DNA of 64,000 nt. Source: Marinomonas atlantica (lineage in GTDB: Bacteria; Pseudomonadota; Gammaproteobacteria; Pseudomonadales; Marinomonadaceae). The notes below the pieces were generated by a model that saw only the letters and a list, made by a program, of their open reading frames with translations, searched no databases and was not told the DNA's origin. Positions 6,847 through 14,964 of the stretch are shown piece after piece (within the stretch, counting starts at the first letter, position 1; the number at the start of each line of letters is the position of its first letter). The stretch spans positions 124,001 through 188,000 of the forward strand of contig NZ_LTAW01000002.1 of the NCBI RefSeq assembly GCF_001639725.1. The letters are read 5' to 3'. The position numbers and the translations under genes were made by a program.

Positions 6847-9309
6847 TCAATTCTTCTCTAATGTAACTAAGTAGTCCTCGGGAGTCATAGGTTTGTAGAA
6901 GTAGTAACCTTGACCAATTTGGCAGTTGAGCGTTTTTACTGTCTGCATTTCTTCGTATGTTTCAATGCCTTCTGCAATACTTTGGGCTTGGGTTTTATGA
7001 CAAAGGTTGATGATGCAGTCGCTCAAAATATGGTTTATGTTGCAGGTATCAATCGAGCTAACAAACATTCGGTCAAGTTTTATCTCAACAGGTGACAATG
7101 AAATAACATTGAGCATGGAGCTGTAGCCAGTACCAAAGTCATCAATCGAGAAGTTAAATCCATGTTCTTTTAGACGTGATAAGTTTGCTTTAAAAACGCT
7201 ACTGTCATCAAAGATTGCGGTTTCAGTTACCTCAAGTAGTACTTGATGTGCTGGGGTTTTGTAGCGCTGTTTCAACTCAATAATTTTGTCGCAAAAGCCG
7301 GGTTGCAGTAAATCTTTCGCGGATATATTGATGGATACACTACGGTCTTTGACGACATTCGGGTTCTTACTCATCCATGAAAAAACTGTATTAAAAACAT
7401 ATTGAGTGATTTTAACAATCAGCCCTGTCTTTTCTGCTAGTGGTATAAATAGCGCGGGGGAGACGTTACCTAGCTCTTTACAGTGCCAGCGCAATAATAC
7501 TTCCGCACCTATGATACGTTGATCATTTAGGTTTACTTGCGGCTGTAGTGCAAAGCTCAGTTGGCCATTTTTCAGATCTCTGTTGAGTAGTGATAGAATA
7601 TGCAGATGGTATTTATGATCGGACTTCATTTGTTTGTTAAACGTACTCCAATCATCATGACTATGTTGATTCACCTCGGCTGCCAATTGGGCGTTTTGAT
7701 ACAGCTTCTCAATCGTGTTTGCGCTTTCTGAAAAATAGGCGACCCCAATATTAGTTGGATAAGAAAATTCTAGTCCTTCAATTGATAGATGTTGCTCTAA
7801 AGTCGGCATTAATTTAGACAATATTCGATCAACGTTTTTACGTGTAGTGACAAAAACGCCATTACTAGTGCTGGCTCGAATAAATCTGACTCTGGTGTTC
7901 TCTAGCCAAGGCATACTCTGTACTGCATGCAAACGCATTAGTGCATGGTTAATGTTAATAAACATTTTTTTGACGGCAAGATCGGCTTTGGCTGGCCCAA
8001 CAGCTTGGATCAAAGAGTGATGTCCAGCCAATACAATTAAGACAAGGCAATCAGAGTCGTCTTCATTGTCCAATACGGGGCGTAAAGTTGGCATCTCAGT
8101 CAGTAAGAACTGGCGATTTGGAAGCCCCGTTAACGAATCCGTTAAGTTGGTATAGTGTCGGTCTTCGTTGAGCTGTCTAATACGAGCGCTGTAAGCAAAG
8201 GAGAACCCTAGCAACTGACAAAGAGACGACAACAAAAATGCGTACTCTGTCCAGCCGTTGTAGGGTATCAGCTCCCAATAGATGAGCGAGCCAGTCAACG
8301 CACCAAAGATCAAAATACTCCACGAAAATAAATACAGACGTATTGCTAAGGTATGAACGGATTTTGTATAAAATGCCCAATAGGTACAAAGCCCAGAGCC
8401 AACTATTTGCATAGTCAGAAATATTGGAGCCATTTTATTTTCTTCAAGCAAAGCACTAATGACAATTAATATGGCAAAAGTCGCATCCATTTTAAAGCGA
8501 TGGGTCCAGAAGAAAGGGTGGTGCTTTTCAATGTTGAGAAAGCTGAGACTAAAACGGCACACACTCCAAAGTAGGATAGAGTGCAGCGTTAAAATATTTA
8601 CCGAAAGCCACTCATGTATACGATCATTTGGCACTAAGTAGCGACTAAATCCTAAGATAAACCCGAGAGATAAAATCAGTCCAGCATTGAACAATACGTA
8701 ATAGAAAAACGATCGCTCACGCGTTATTAGATAGATCAGAATGTTGTAACCAAGCAACAAGACTAATGCGGTCAGTGACATAACCCACAAGGTGTTCTGC
8801 TGTTTCTTTGCTTGATCGATCATATGCTGATCGTACAATGCAATGGGAAATAGGATTGGGCCACTGCTACTACGGCGAATTAGTAAACTGGTCTTTTTAC
8901 TAGGGTCCAAGGCAATGGGAATCCAAATACCTTCGTAAATTTCATCCTTATTCCATGTCTGACGATCGCCTCTTGTCCATTCCTCCACTAAGTTCGTTCC
9001 GTGGAACAAATAAAAATTAAGCTCATCGATCATGAAGTTACTGACTTTTAGGTAGTACACTGTAGCACTATTTGATCCAGTGGCTGGGAAGGTCAATTTA
9101 TGCCAGTAAGCATTATCTGAGAACCCACTAGTAGGATAATGCTCAGTTAAATAGACTTGCTTCAATGCTTCGGAGGGTAAAATTGGCTCGTTTTCAATCC
9201 ATGTGGGTAAGTGCTCGCTGTAGTACGTGCCATTTATACCAGACCTGTCTATACCATATGCCTTTATCGACAGAATCATAAGAGTGATACAAAAGAGAAC
9301 AATCTTCAT
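6847..9309 (-). CDS. 7TM-DISM receptor with degenerate GGDEF and intact EAL
   Basis: Predicted inner-membrane signalling protein of 820 residues. The ATG at 9309 gives a clean signal peptide (MKIVLFCITLMILSIKAYG); a longer frame from 9366 would bury it. Order: signal peptide, periplasmic 7TMR-DISM extracellular domain (to about 180), seven membrane helices (about 185-385), GGDEF-like domain, EAL domain. The GGDEF domain keeps DSLTGLPNR, but the signature site reads STSNG, so cyclase activity is unlikely. The EAL domain keeps the metal and catalytic residues: EVLLRW, NIS, EVTE, IDDFGTGYSS, K in IKLDR, and AEGIE. It should therefore be a c-di-GMP phosphodiesterase controlled by an extracellular, perhaps carbohydrate, ligand. 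It appears to be transcribed alone. Confidence 0.88.
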   Translation of the reverse strand: MKIVLFCITLMILSIKAYGIDRSGINGTYYSEHLPTWIENEPILPSEALKQVYLTEHYPTSGFSDNAYWHKLTFPATGSNSATVYYLKVSNFMIDELNFYLFHGTNLVEEWTRGDRQTWNKDEIYEGIWIPIALDPSKKTSLLIRRSSSGPILFPIALYDQHMIDQAKKQQNTLWVMSLTALVLLLGYNILIYLITRERSFFYYVLFNAGLILSLGFILGFSRYLVPNDRIHEWLSVNILTLHSILLWSVCRFSLSFLNIEKHHPFFWTHRFKMDATFAILIVISALLEENKMAPIFLTMQIVGSGLCTYWAFYTKSVHTLAIRLYLFSWSILIFGALTGSLIYWELIPYNGWTEYAFLLSSLCQLLGFSFAYSARIRQLNEDRHYTNLTDSLTGLPNRQFLLTEMPTLRPVLDNEDDSDCLVLIVLAGHHSLIQAVGPAKADLAVKKMFININHALMRLHAVQSMPWLENTRVRFIRASTSNGVFVTTRKNVDRILSKLMPTLEQHLSIEGLEFSYPTNIGVAYFSESANTIEKLYQNAQLAAEVNQHSHDDWSTFNKQMKSDHKYHLHILSLLNRDLKNGQLSFALQPQVNLNDQRIIGAEVLLRWHCKELGNVSPALFIPLAEKTGLIVKITQYVFNTVFSWMSKNPNVVKDRSVSINISAKDLLQPGFCDKIIELKQRYKTPAHQVLLEVTETAIFDDSSVFKANLSRLKEHGFNFSIDDFGTGYSSMLNVISLSPVEIKLDRMFVSSIDTCNINHILSDCIINLCHKTQAQSIAEGIETYEEMQTVKTLNCQIGQGYYFYKPMTPEDYLVTLEKN

Positions 9310-9623
9310 CCGTGATGCCCTGAATGCTTGATACTGTAAGTGTATATCGTATCTTGGATACGTCAAAAAAGTGGTGCAGATTAAAGGATGGTTTGGCGCG
9401 TTGTATTATTTCCTGTCGTAACTTTGCAGGTGATTCAATACCAGCTAAAGGACAGTACTATCAAAATATGCATATAGGCTTGTCTGGCCATGTTTATCAG
9501 ATTTAGACGCCAGTTTAAGAATAGAGCGTTTTTTTAAATAAATTTATACCCTCTGCATCCATTCGGAATATCTCGTCGTTTCTATTGTTACATCTTTTAG
9601 AAACACTCAAAAACGAGGTCAAT
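9310..9623. other. Divergent intergenic region, 314 bp
   Basis: This region separates the minus-strand 7TM-DISM gene from the plus-strand lipoprotein gene and should hold both promoters. No gene is supported. AT-rich runs near 9530-9548 suit a promoter for the lipoprotein. No convincing operator or riboswitch was found. Confidence 0.4.
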
Positions 9624-10430
9624 ATGAATAACACTTTCGCCCTGATTGCACTACCACTTGTCCTTTCATTAGCGGCTTGCTCAACAGATGGCTATAGCTA
9701 TGGAAGCTCTTCAAATAATTCTGATTACTCTAGCAAAAGTAGCTATTCTTCCAGTTACGGTAATGATTCAAAAAATTCGACTTATAGTAAGAATGAAAAG
9801 AAAGCCATTTCTAAATACGATACAGATTGGGGAACAGTTTGGTCTACCGCAGATGGTATGACGCTATACACGTTCTCTAAAGATCAATATGACCGCTCTA
9901 ATTGCAATGCAAAATGTGCGACGATTTGGCCACCTCACTATGCCAAAAAACATGCTAAAACGTGGGGTAATTTTGGTGTCATGAAACGTAACGATGGTCG
10001 TTATCAATGGACTGTTAATGGACAGCCTTTATACACGTATTCTAAAGACACCTACGCAGGAGAAACGGTAGGACAAGGCACATTAAATTACTGGTATATT
10101 GCTCGCGCTGATGATGCTCCTATTAAGAGTTACCAACAAGGCGAGTACGATTTACTTACGGATGTAAATCATATGACGCTGTATACCTTTGATAAGGATT
10201 ATGAGGGTGTCTCAAATTGTAATGATGGATGTGCAAAAGCTTGGCCTCCTTTAATGGCAAAAGAAGGCGCTCATACGTCGGGGCCATTTAGTATCATGCA
10301 GCGTAAAGATGGCACATGGCAGTGGGCAATGTCAGGCGAACCTTTGTATACTTACGCAGCAGATCAAAAGCCTGGTGATATGATGGGTGATGGCGTGGGT
10401 GGTGTTTGGCACTTAGCGCAACAGCCTTAA
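9624..10430 (+). CDS. Lipoprotein with two COG4315-type repeats
   Basis: Secreted lipoprotein of 268 residues. The ATG at 9624 follows GAGG with correct spacing and gives a signal peptide ending in the lipobox LAAC with Cys19. A Ser/Tyr/Asn-rich linker (about 20-65) leads to two copies of the 'secreted repeat of unknown function' (PF03640/COG4315). Each copy has the pattern MTLYTFxKD...NCNxxCAxxWPP...GPF/NFGVM.R.DG.xQWxxxGxPLYTY. The paired Cys in each repeat may form a disulfide. Function of the family is unknown. The position just upstream of an ECF sigma/anti-sigma pair, on the same strand, suggests it is part of that regulon. A shorter start is not needed. Confidence 0.9.
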   Translation: MNNTFALIALPLVLSLAACSTDGYSYGSSSNNSDYSSKSSYSSSYGNDSKNSTYSKNEKKAISKYDTDWGTVWSTADGMTLYTFSKDQYDRSNCNAKCATIWPPHYAKKHAKTWGNFGVMKRNDGRYQWTVNGQPLYTYSKDTYAGETVGQGTLNYWYIARADDAPIKSYQQGEYDLLTDVNHMTLYTFDKDYEGVSNCNDGCAKAWPPLMAKEGAHTSGPFSIMQRKDGTWQWAMSGEPLYTYAADQKPGDMMGDGVGGVWHLAQQP

Positions 10431-10461
10431 TTACATGTATTTAGGATTTGAATGACCAAAA

Positions 10462-10491
10462 ACCTCCCTGCTAGTACAACAGCAGGGAGGT
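10462..10491 (+). terminator. GC-rich hairpin before the sigma-factor ribosome binding site
   Basis: A perfect 11-bp stem, ACCTCCCTGCT pairing with AGCAGGGAGGT around an 8-base loop, lies between the lipoprotein and sigma genes. There is no T-run on the plus strand, so it may be a transcript-end stabiliser or attenuator rather than a full terminator. It ends one base before the TAGGAG ribosome binding site of the sigma gene, and its 3' arm contains GGAGG. Confidence 0.55.
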
Positions 10492-10503
10492 TAGGAGTAA
10501 CCA

Positions 10504-11043
10504 TTGAATAATGACGTTTGGAAGCAGCAAGTTGAAGGTTGCCTTGCATTAGTGAAGCTAAAGCATCAAGCCGCTTTTGAGGAGCTGTATCAACTTACCA
10601 GTGGTAAGCTTTATGGACTCATTTTTAAGATGGTGTCAGATAAAGACATTGCGGCAGACTTATTACAAGAAAGTTTTACCAAAGTATGGCAACAAGCTCA
10701 GCAATACCGTTCTGATTTAGGGAATGCTTGGGCGTGGATTTGTCAGTTGACTCGTAATACGGTCATTGACTGGCTTAGAGTGCAACAACGTAAGCCAAAT
10801 GAGGTCAATGAAGATGAAATCATAGAGCTTGCAGCGGGTGATAATGACATTTGGGAGTCAAATAAAGATCTGAGTGAATGTCTTAAACGTATTCGTGAAG
10901 AACCTAGAAGTGCCATTATCAATGCATATCTTTATGGTTTTAGTCATTCTGAGCTGGCTGAAAAAATGTCGATTCCCCTTGGTACGCTTAAGTCTTGGAT
11001 CAAGCGTGGTCTAAAGGAGTTGCAACAATGCCTCGAAGCCTAA
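10504..11043 (+). CDS. ECF-type RNA polymerase sigma factor
   Basis: Extracytoplasmic-function sigma-70 factor of 179 residues, a transcription initiation factor that works when freed from its anti-sigma partner. Region 2 is seen as AAFEELYQLTSGKLYGLIFKM and DLLQESFTKVWQQA (residues 23-65) with AWAWICQLTRNTVIDWLR as region 2.4. Region 4 ends in HSELAEKMSIPLGTLKSWIKRGLKEL, the promoter -35 recognition helix. The start is TTG at 10504 behind a strong TAGGAG; no in-frame ATG lies nearby. The rare start and the upstream hairpin may hold expression down. It overlaps the anti-sigma gene by 16 bases, so the pair is translationally coupled. Confidence 0.9.
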   Translation: MNNDVWKQQVEGCLALVKLKHQAAFEELYQLTSGKLYGLIFKMVSDKDIAADLLQESFTKVWQQAQQYRSDLGNAWAWICQLTRNTVIDWLRVQQRKPNEVNEDEIIELAAGDNDIWESNKDLSECLKRIREEPRSAIINAYLYGFSHSELAEKMSIPLGTLKSWIKRGLKELQQCLEA

Positions 11044-11798
11044 GATATTATCAAGCTGATATTCAAGATCATCTGGCGAGTCAGTATATCTTGGGAACAC
11101 TTTCACCTTTATGTCGTCGCCGTACAGAGTCTTTAGCTCGTCAAATCCCTGAGCTTGAAGCACGTATTTATCATTGGCAGCAGCGTATGGCCCCAATTCA
11201 TAATCACACTGATAGTCTAGAACCTCCGAAGCGTGTATGGCAAGCCCTTGCAAAAGAGGTAGGCCTTAAACCATATAAGTCATCACGCCTACAACGATTA
11301 TGGCAATCCGCTTTACCATGGCGGTTATCGACCGCGGTTGCGTGTTTATTATTAGTGGCTATGTTGTTTAACCCTCCAAACCAGCAAAATATCACAGCGC
11401 TTCAATCGGCGAGTTATATGGCAAGTTTACATCCTATTTTGCCTACTGAGAGCGGCTCGCAAGCTGAGCCACAAATGGTATTATTAGCTTATCAAGGAAA
11501 TGAGGCAAAGCCTTCGCAGTTGCGGTTGCAGTGGAACCAGCGCACGACTAAAACGGACACCCAAGGCTTATATATATGGGCTAGCAGCCGAGACACAGGA
11601 CAGCTTATTTTGTTAGGAAAACTGTCTGATTTAAAAAATGGGCGAGATCTTAGCAAACCTGAATGGGCGGCCATCAAAAACAGCGCAGAACTATTGGTGA
11701 TCGATGGTCAAACTCGTGAAGATAATGTTCGCTTTCGTGGCGTATGTGTCCAGTTGAACACATGGAGTGTTACAGAGGCAAAAAATATCAGCCTATAA
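11028..11798 (+). CDS. Anti-sigma factor, RskA-like
   Basis: Membrane-bound anti-sigma factor of 256 residues predicted to sequester the ECF sigma factor encoded just upstream. The ATG at 11028 follows AAAGGAG with ideal spacing, inside the 3' end of the sigma gene. The N-terminal cytoplasmic part has the family pattern YILGTLSPLCRRRTESLARQ and HWQQRMAPI. One membrane helix (SALPWRLSTAVACLLLVAMLF) lies at about residues 88-110. The C-terminal periplasmic RskA domain includes LYIWA...TGQLILLGKLSDL. Release by proteolysis, as in other RskA systems, is inferred. It does not carry the zinc-binding HxxxCxxC of ZAS-type anti-sigma factors. Confidence 0.87.
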   Translation: MPRSLRYYQADIQDHLASQYILGTLSPLCRRRTESLARQIPELEARIYHWQQRMAPIHNHTDSLEPPKRVWQALAKEVGLKPYKSSRLQRLWQSALPWRLSTAVACLLLVAMLFNPPNQQNITALQSASYMASLHPILPTESGSQAEPQMVLLAYQGNEAKPSQLRLQWNQRTTKTDTQGLYIWASSRDTGQLILLGKLSDLKNGRDLSKPEWAAIKNSAELLVIDGQTREDNVRFRGVCVQLNTWSVTEAKNISL

Positions 11799-11858
11799 CG
11801 TATTTTTCTTTATCTCTTAATTTTGACAACTGGATTTTTAGCAGTCTATCGGCATGGA

Positions 11859-12779
11859 ATGAATAAAAAATACAAAGCTCGTATTGCTCGAGCAGTTCAA
11901 TACATTGAAAGTAATCTAGCGAATAAAATTTCGCTGGCTGACGTTGCAAGTGTGAGTCATTTCTCGGACTACCATTTTCATCGAATTTTTACCGGTATGG
12001 TTGGTGAAACGGTCAATGATTACATCGTTAGACGTAGACTTGAGTGTGCTGCTAATTTATTGATCTTTAGAACTGAATTATCGGTTACGCAGATCGCTTT
12101 AGAAAACGGCTTCTCGTCAACAGCCAATTTTTCAAAAGCAATAAAACGTCACTTTGGCTTCAGTCCGTCTGAGATACGAAACCCTGACAAAATTAAAAAT
12201 AGCAAGATTGGAAAAATCTCTAGCAAGTATGGAAAAGAGTTTAGCCCTTTAGATTTGTATCCTGCTCGTATCACTAATGAGGTGATGAATTACAACATAA
12301 AGGATACAAAGATGAATGTGGAAGTAAGAGAACTTGATTGTTTACGTGTATGTACATTGGCTTCTGAGCGAGGCTATGAACTTGATGCCATCTATTCTGC
12401 TTGGGATAGACTGATAGATTGGGCGACAAATCATGGCATACAGCAGGATGAACAAAAGCGTTTTGCCTTGGCGTTTGATAACCCAACTGTCACCCCAATT
12501 GATAAATGCCGTTATACAGCTTCGATCGTCATTGGTGATGAGGTTTCAGTCCAGTCTCCATTTATATCCTCTGAAATACCGAAAGGAAAATATGCGGTAC
12601 TTTATTATAAAGGGGCGCCTGAAGATGCTATACAAGCTCAACTTAGCTTGTATTCTAATTGGTTGCCTGAAAGTGGGTTTGAGCCAGATGACTTTCCAAT
12701 GATGGAACGTTATCTAAATGATGTTAGAGCGGATGGCTATCTTGAAATGGAAATCCACGTAAAGCTTAAAGTATTATAA
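11859..12779 (+). CDS. AraC-family regulator with GyrI-like ligand domain
   Basis: Transcription regulator of 306 residues. The N-terminal part has two helix-turn-helix motifs of the AraC/XylS type (YIESNLANKISLADVASVSHFSDYHFHRIF and LSVTQIALENGFSSTANFSKAIKRHFGFSPSEIR, about residues 17-115). The C-terminal half (about 145-306) is a GyrI-like/Rob-type effector domain, with the KGKYAVLYYKG segment and the C-terminal LEMEIHVKLKV strand. Such proteins often bind hydrophobic cations or drugs and act as multidrug or stress regulators. The ATG at 11859 is preferred because the first motif starts soon after it; the ribosome binding site is weak. A TTGACA at 11823-11828 could be the -35 box, but the -10 is poor. 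Confidence 0.88.
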   Translation: MNKKYKARIARAVQYIESNLANKISLADVASVSHFSDYHFHRIFTGMVGETVNDYIVRRRLECAANLLIFRTELSVTQIALENGFSSTANFSKAIKRHFGFSPSEIRNPDKIKNSKIGKISSKYGKEFSPLDLYPARITNEVMNYNIKDTKMNVEVRELDCLRVCTLASERGYELDAIYSAWDRLIDWATNHGIQQDEQKRFALAFDNPTVTPIDKCRYTASIVIGDEVSVQSPFISSEIPKGKYAVLYYKGAPEDAIQAQLSLYSNWLPESGFEPDDFPMMERYLNDVRADGYLEMEIHVKLKVL

Positions 12780-12830
12780 ACAGTTTGAAATGCAAGCTTG
12801 GCTTTAGAACGGTTAATAGAGACAAGTGAC

Positions 12831-12867
12831 ATCCATAAGATCCCGTATAAAACGGGATTTTATGGAT
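12831..12867. terminator. Bidirectional hairpin between araC-type gene and DUF1840 gene
   Basis: A 16-bp stem, ATCCATAAGATCCCGT with ACGGGATTTTATGGAT, has a single G.U-type pair and a loop of about five bases. It lies between two convergent genes. It has no clear T-run, so strength is uncertain, but placement and stability argue for a shared terminator. Confidence 0.6.
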
Positions 12868-12900
12868 ACAAAGGACAGTACATTGTCAGCGGTTAAAGGG

Positions 12901-13215
12901 TTATTGGCACTGCCACATGATTGGGCAATCTTCCTGAATCGCGGCATTAAGCATCTCGATCAAGGGAACAGCACGGGTTGCGAGGCTTACAGTTGGCTCT
13001 TCTTGCTCAGCATTGTTATTCGATTGCATTGATTGATCATTTTCTTTTTCATGCGTGACGGCGGCTTTTAGCTGTTCTAGAGCATGTGGAATATTCTCTG
13101 CTTTAATCGCACCTGACTTTGTTTCAGGTTGCCCCATCATTGTTACCATTTGTAGCCCTACAGAGCCAAACATTGTAATGTCTGCGTATGCGTTACATTG
13201 GAAAGTCATCAACAT
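12901..13215 (-). CDS. DUF1840 family protein
   Basis: Conserved protein of 104 residues with the pattern of DUF1840 (PF08895): MxMTFxCxAYADITMFGSVGLQMVTMMG at the N-terminus and VSLATRAVPLIEMLNAA near the C-terminus, ending with IMWQ. The function of the family is not known. It is soluble and lacks a signal peptide. The ATG at 13215 follows GAGG with seven bases of spacing. It stands alone between the araC-type gene and the PRPP-synthetase-like gene; a hairpin follows at its 3' end. Confidence 0.88.
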   Translation of the reverse strand: MLMTFQCNAYADITMFGSVGLQMVTMMGQPETKSGAIKAENIPHALEQLKAAVTHEKENDQSMQSNNNAEQEEPTVSLATRAVPLIEMLNAAIQEDCPIMWQCQ

Positions 13216-13352
13216 AATCTAGCCTCATAATTCGCTGATTTGCTTAAGTTAAGCCTTAGCTATCTTGTCAGTGTAGACCGAGATACCTACTTAAGTAGGT
13301 TAAGGCTTCTTGCCGATATCACTGCCATTTAAGATACAAGGGGCTAGACGCA

Positions 13353-13378
13353 AAAAAGCCAGTCTTAGATTGGCTTTT
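13353..13378 (-). terminator. Rho-independent terminator of the PRPP-synthetase-like gene
   Basis: Read on the minus strand, AAAAGCCAATC pairs with GACTGGCTTTT (one G.U-type pair) and runs into six T residues. It begins within about ten bases of the stop codon of the gene ending at 13385. Confidence 0.85.
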
Positions 13379-13384
13379 ATTTGA

Positions 13385-14605
13385 CTACATACCGAGCTTG
13401 TTAAGTTCTTCTAGCTCTTCGCTATGCCAGATTTTACGTTTAAAACGCGGATTCTTAGATGACATGTCGATCTTGTAAGGATTTTGTTCGTGCGCTTGCG
13501 GTAGACCAAGAATGTTGCACAGTTCTTGAGCAAGCCATTTTTCTACTTTCAACACGACTATTTTCTTACGTAGACGACCCTGCTCATCGCGGTTCAAAAT
13601 CGTAGGGAGAGTGTTTAATGTCAAAATCTCACCCAGTGCAGGGTGTGCCATACGTTCACGGCCTTCATTGCTGGCATAGAAGTGTGATACCGCAAATACC
13701 ATGCGCTCTGGGTTGATTTGCTTCAAGAATTGGCAAGATTTGATGATTGTTGAACCGGTGCGAACCATGTCATCAAATAGCACGATGCTAGCACCGTCTA
13801 GACCTTCAAACGTATTCTCACTTTCTTTGTGCAGCGTAATTTCAACTTTGCGTTCTGCCGTACGCTCTTTGTCGAGCATAATGAACTTAGCTTTCTTCAA
13901 ACCAAGTGTGTTGTACATTTGTTTAACGAAGTCACGAGCGCCTTTATCTGGTGCACATAATACTAGGCCTTCACCATCTTCGCCGTAGCTCAAGATATCA
14001 GAGTTCAATAAGTAATGAGCGTAGATTTCGTATGGAATCAGGTTATGGAAGTCACCATCAAACACTTCATTGAAGATATGCTGAACAGAATCAGAGTGGT
14101 TGTGGATCGTCATGACGGTGTCAACGCCAGAGAACTTCAACATTTGAGCATAAAGTTTAGCTGTGAACGGTTGTCCATCAAACTTTTTAATGTCTTTTAC
14201 ATCACGCTCAAAGCTCGTCTTACCAAGGTCTTTATCAGGACCACGATCTTGCGCGCTGTAGAATAGATCTGGTTCTACTAGAATCACGCGCTCGGCGCCG
14301 TTTTCTTTAGCTGCACGGGCAATGATAAAGTTCGTCATGGCAAGCTCTTGGCGGCTTTGCACATGGCTGGTCGTACTGACAATGATGACTGACTTGCCTT
14401 CTAGCTTGCGTCCGATGTTATCGAAGTCGGCTTCGTCAGAAATGAAGCGAGGACAGAACTCTGAGTTCATAAAGTGCTTCATACTGATGATATCAGCGAT
14501 GTCTTCATGTTGGCCCATTGCATAGGCGACATCAATGGCAAAAGGGTTATCAGAAGAGTTGCTAACAACGACGACGTTGCTTGGGTAGCTGGTAGACAAA
14601 GTCAT
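13385..14605 (-). CDS. Divergent ribose-phosphate pyrophosphokinase-like enzyme
   Basis: 406-residue member of the phosphoribosyltransferase/PRPP synthetase superfamily. The PRPP/ribose-5-phosphate loop VLFDDMVRTGST is at residues 275-286. The C-terminal half also has APDKGARD (218-225), like the SPDxG motif of Prs. The N-terminal half follows Prs layout, but the ATP-site motif RQDR is AQDR (118-121) and the catalytic DLH motif is replaced by IHNHS (167-171). It is also about 90 residues longer than classical Prs, with extra sequence at the C-terminus. Canonical prs of gammaproteobacteria normally lies beside ispE, not here, so this is probably a paralogue. PRPP formation or another pyrophosphoryl transfer is likely; the exact reaction is unproven. 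It is a single-gene unit with its own terminator. Confidence 0.8.
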   Translation of the reverse strand: MTLSTSYPSNVVVVSNSSDNPFAIDVAYAMGQHEDIADIISMKHFMNSEFCPRFISDEADFDNIGRKLEGKSVIIVSTTSHVQSRQELAMTNFIIARAAKENGAERVILVEPDLFYSAQDRGPDKDLGKTSFERDVKDIKKFDGQPFTAKLYAQMLKFSGVDTVMTIHNHSDSVQHIFNEVFDGDFHNLIPYEIYAHYLLNSDILSYGEDGEGLVLCAPDKGARDFVKQMYNTLGLKKAKFIMLDKERTAERKVEITLHKESENTFEGLDGASIVLFDDMVRTGSTIIKSCQFLKQINPERMVFAVSHFYASNEGRERMAHPALGEILTLNTLPTILNRDEQGRLRKKIVVLKVEKWLAQELCNILGLPQAHEQNPYKIDMSSKNPRFKRKIWHSEELEELNKLGM

Positions 14606-14964
14606 TAAAGATCCTTAACGAGAAGAGTAAAGCTGCGAGCAATTTTAATATGTATGGGCGTTCAGTAATAGGCGGTCAGTCGCTTTAATGACAACAAATA
14701 TCTCAATTTGGGGCTACTTAACAAGATATTGTGTTTGCATCGAGAACATTTGCCTGTTTAACGATGTGTTTCACAAGAAAAAAGGTGAACGACGCCATGA
14801 ATGCCCAGTTCGTATTAGCCAACTTTACTGACGGGAATAAGTGAACATTGTAGTAGTCCTTTGAAAATAGCAGGTATGAAAAGGCCATTGATTGATAAGG
14901 TCGAAGTTCGTGTCAACCAATGTCCCTAGTTATACCTGCAAACATTCATAAGTAAGTCTTTCGC
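14606..14964. other. Intergenic region, 359 bp, holding a two-stem element
   Basis: No gene is supported. The notable structure is the nested inverted repeat at 14870-14939, described separately. The segment nearest 14605 should carry the promoter of the PRPP-synthetase-like gene. A 26-codon open frame from 14758 has no convincing support. Confidence 0.4.
14870..14939 (-). ncRNA. Possible structured RNA: two nested stems
   Basis: An outer 8-bp stem GCAGGTAT/ATACCTGC encloses internal loops of 8-9 bases and an inner 10-bp stem CATTGGTTGA/TCAATCAATG, as read on the minus strand. The inner stem has one position that is G.U on the minus-strand RNA but a clash on the plus-strand RNA, pointing to minus-strand transcription. 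It lies 26 bases past the chemoreceptor stop and 265 bases before the PRPP-synthetase-like start, so it may be a 3' UTR, 5' UTR or separate small RNA. Confidence 0.4.

Noticed and set aside
9555..9580. GCATCC...CGTC pair upstream of the lipoprotein gene as an ECF promoter
   Set aside because: The spacing of about 13 bases is too short for a sigma-70-type promoter, so the match is likely chance.
11823..11858. TTGACA box as promoter of the AraC-type gene
   Set aside because: The -35 is perfect, but no reasonable -10 lies 16-18 bases downstream; kept only as a note.
12826..13032. Plus-strand ORF of 68 codons opposite the DUF1840 gene
   Set aside because: It is the antisense of a gene with a clear family match, and it starts within the shared hairpin.
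14758..14838. 26-codon frame in the intergenic region before the chemoreceptor
   Set aside because: No ribosome binding site or family pattern, and too short to judge.
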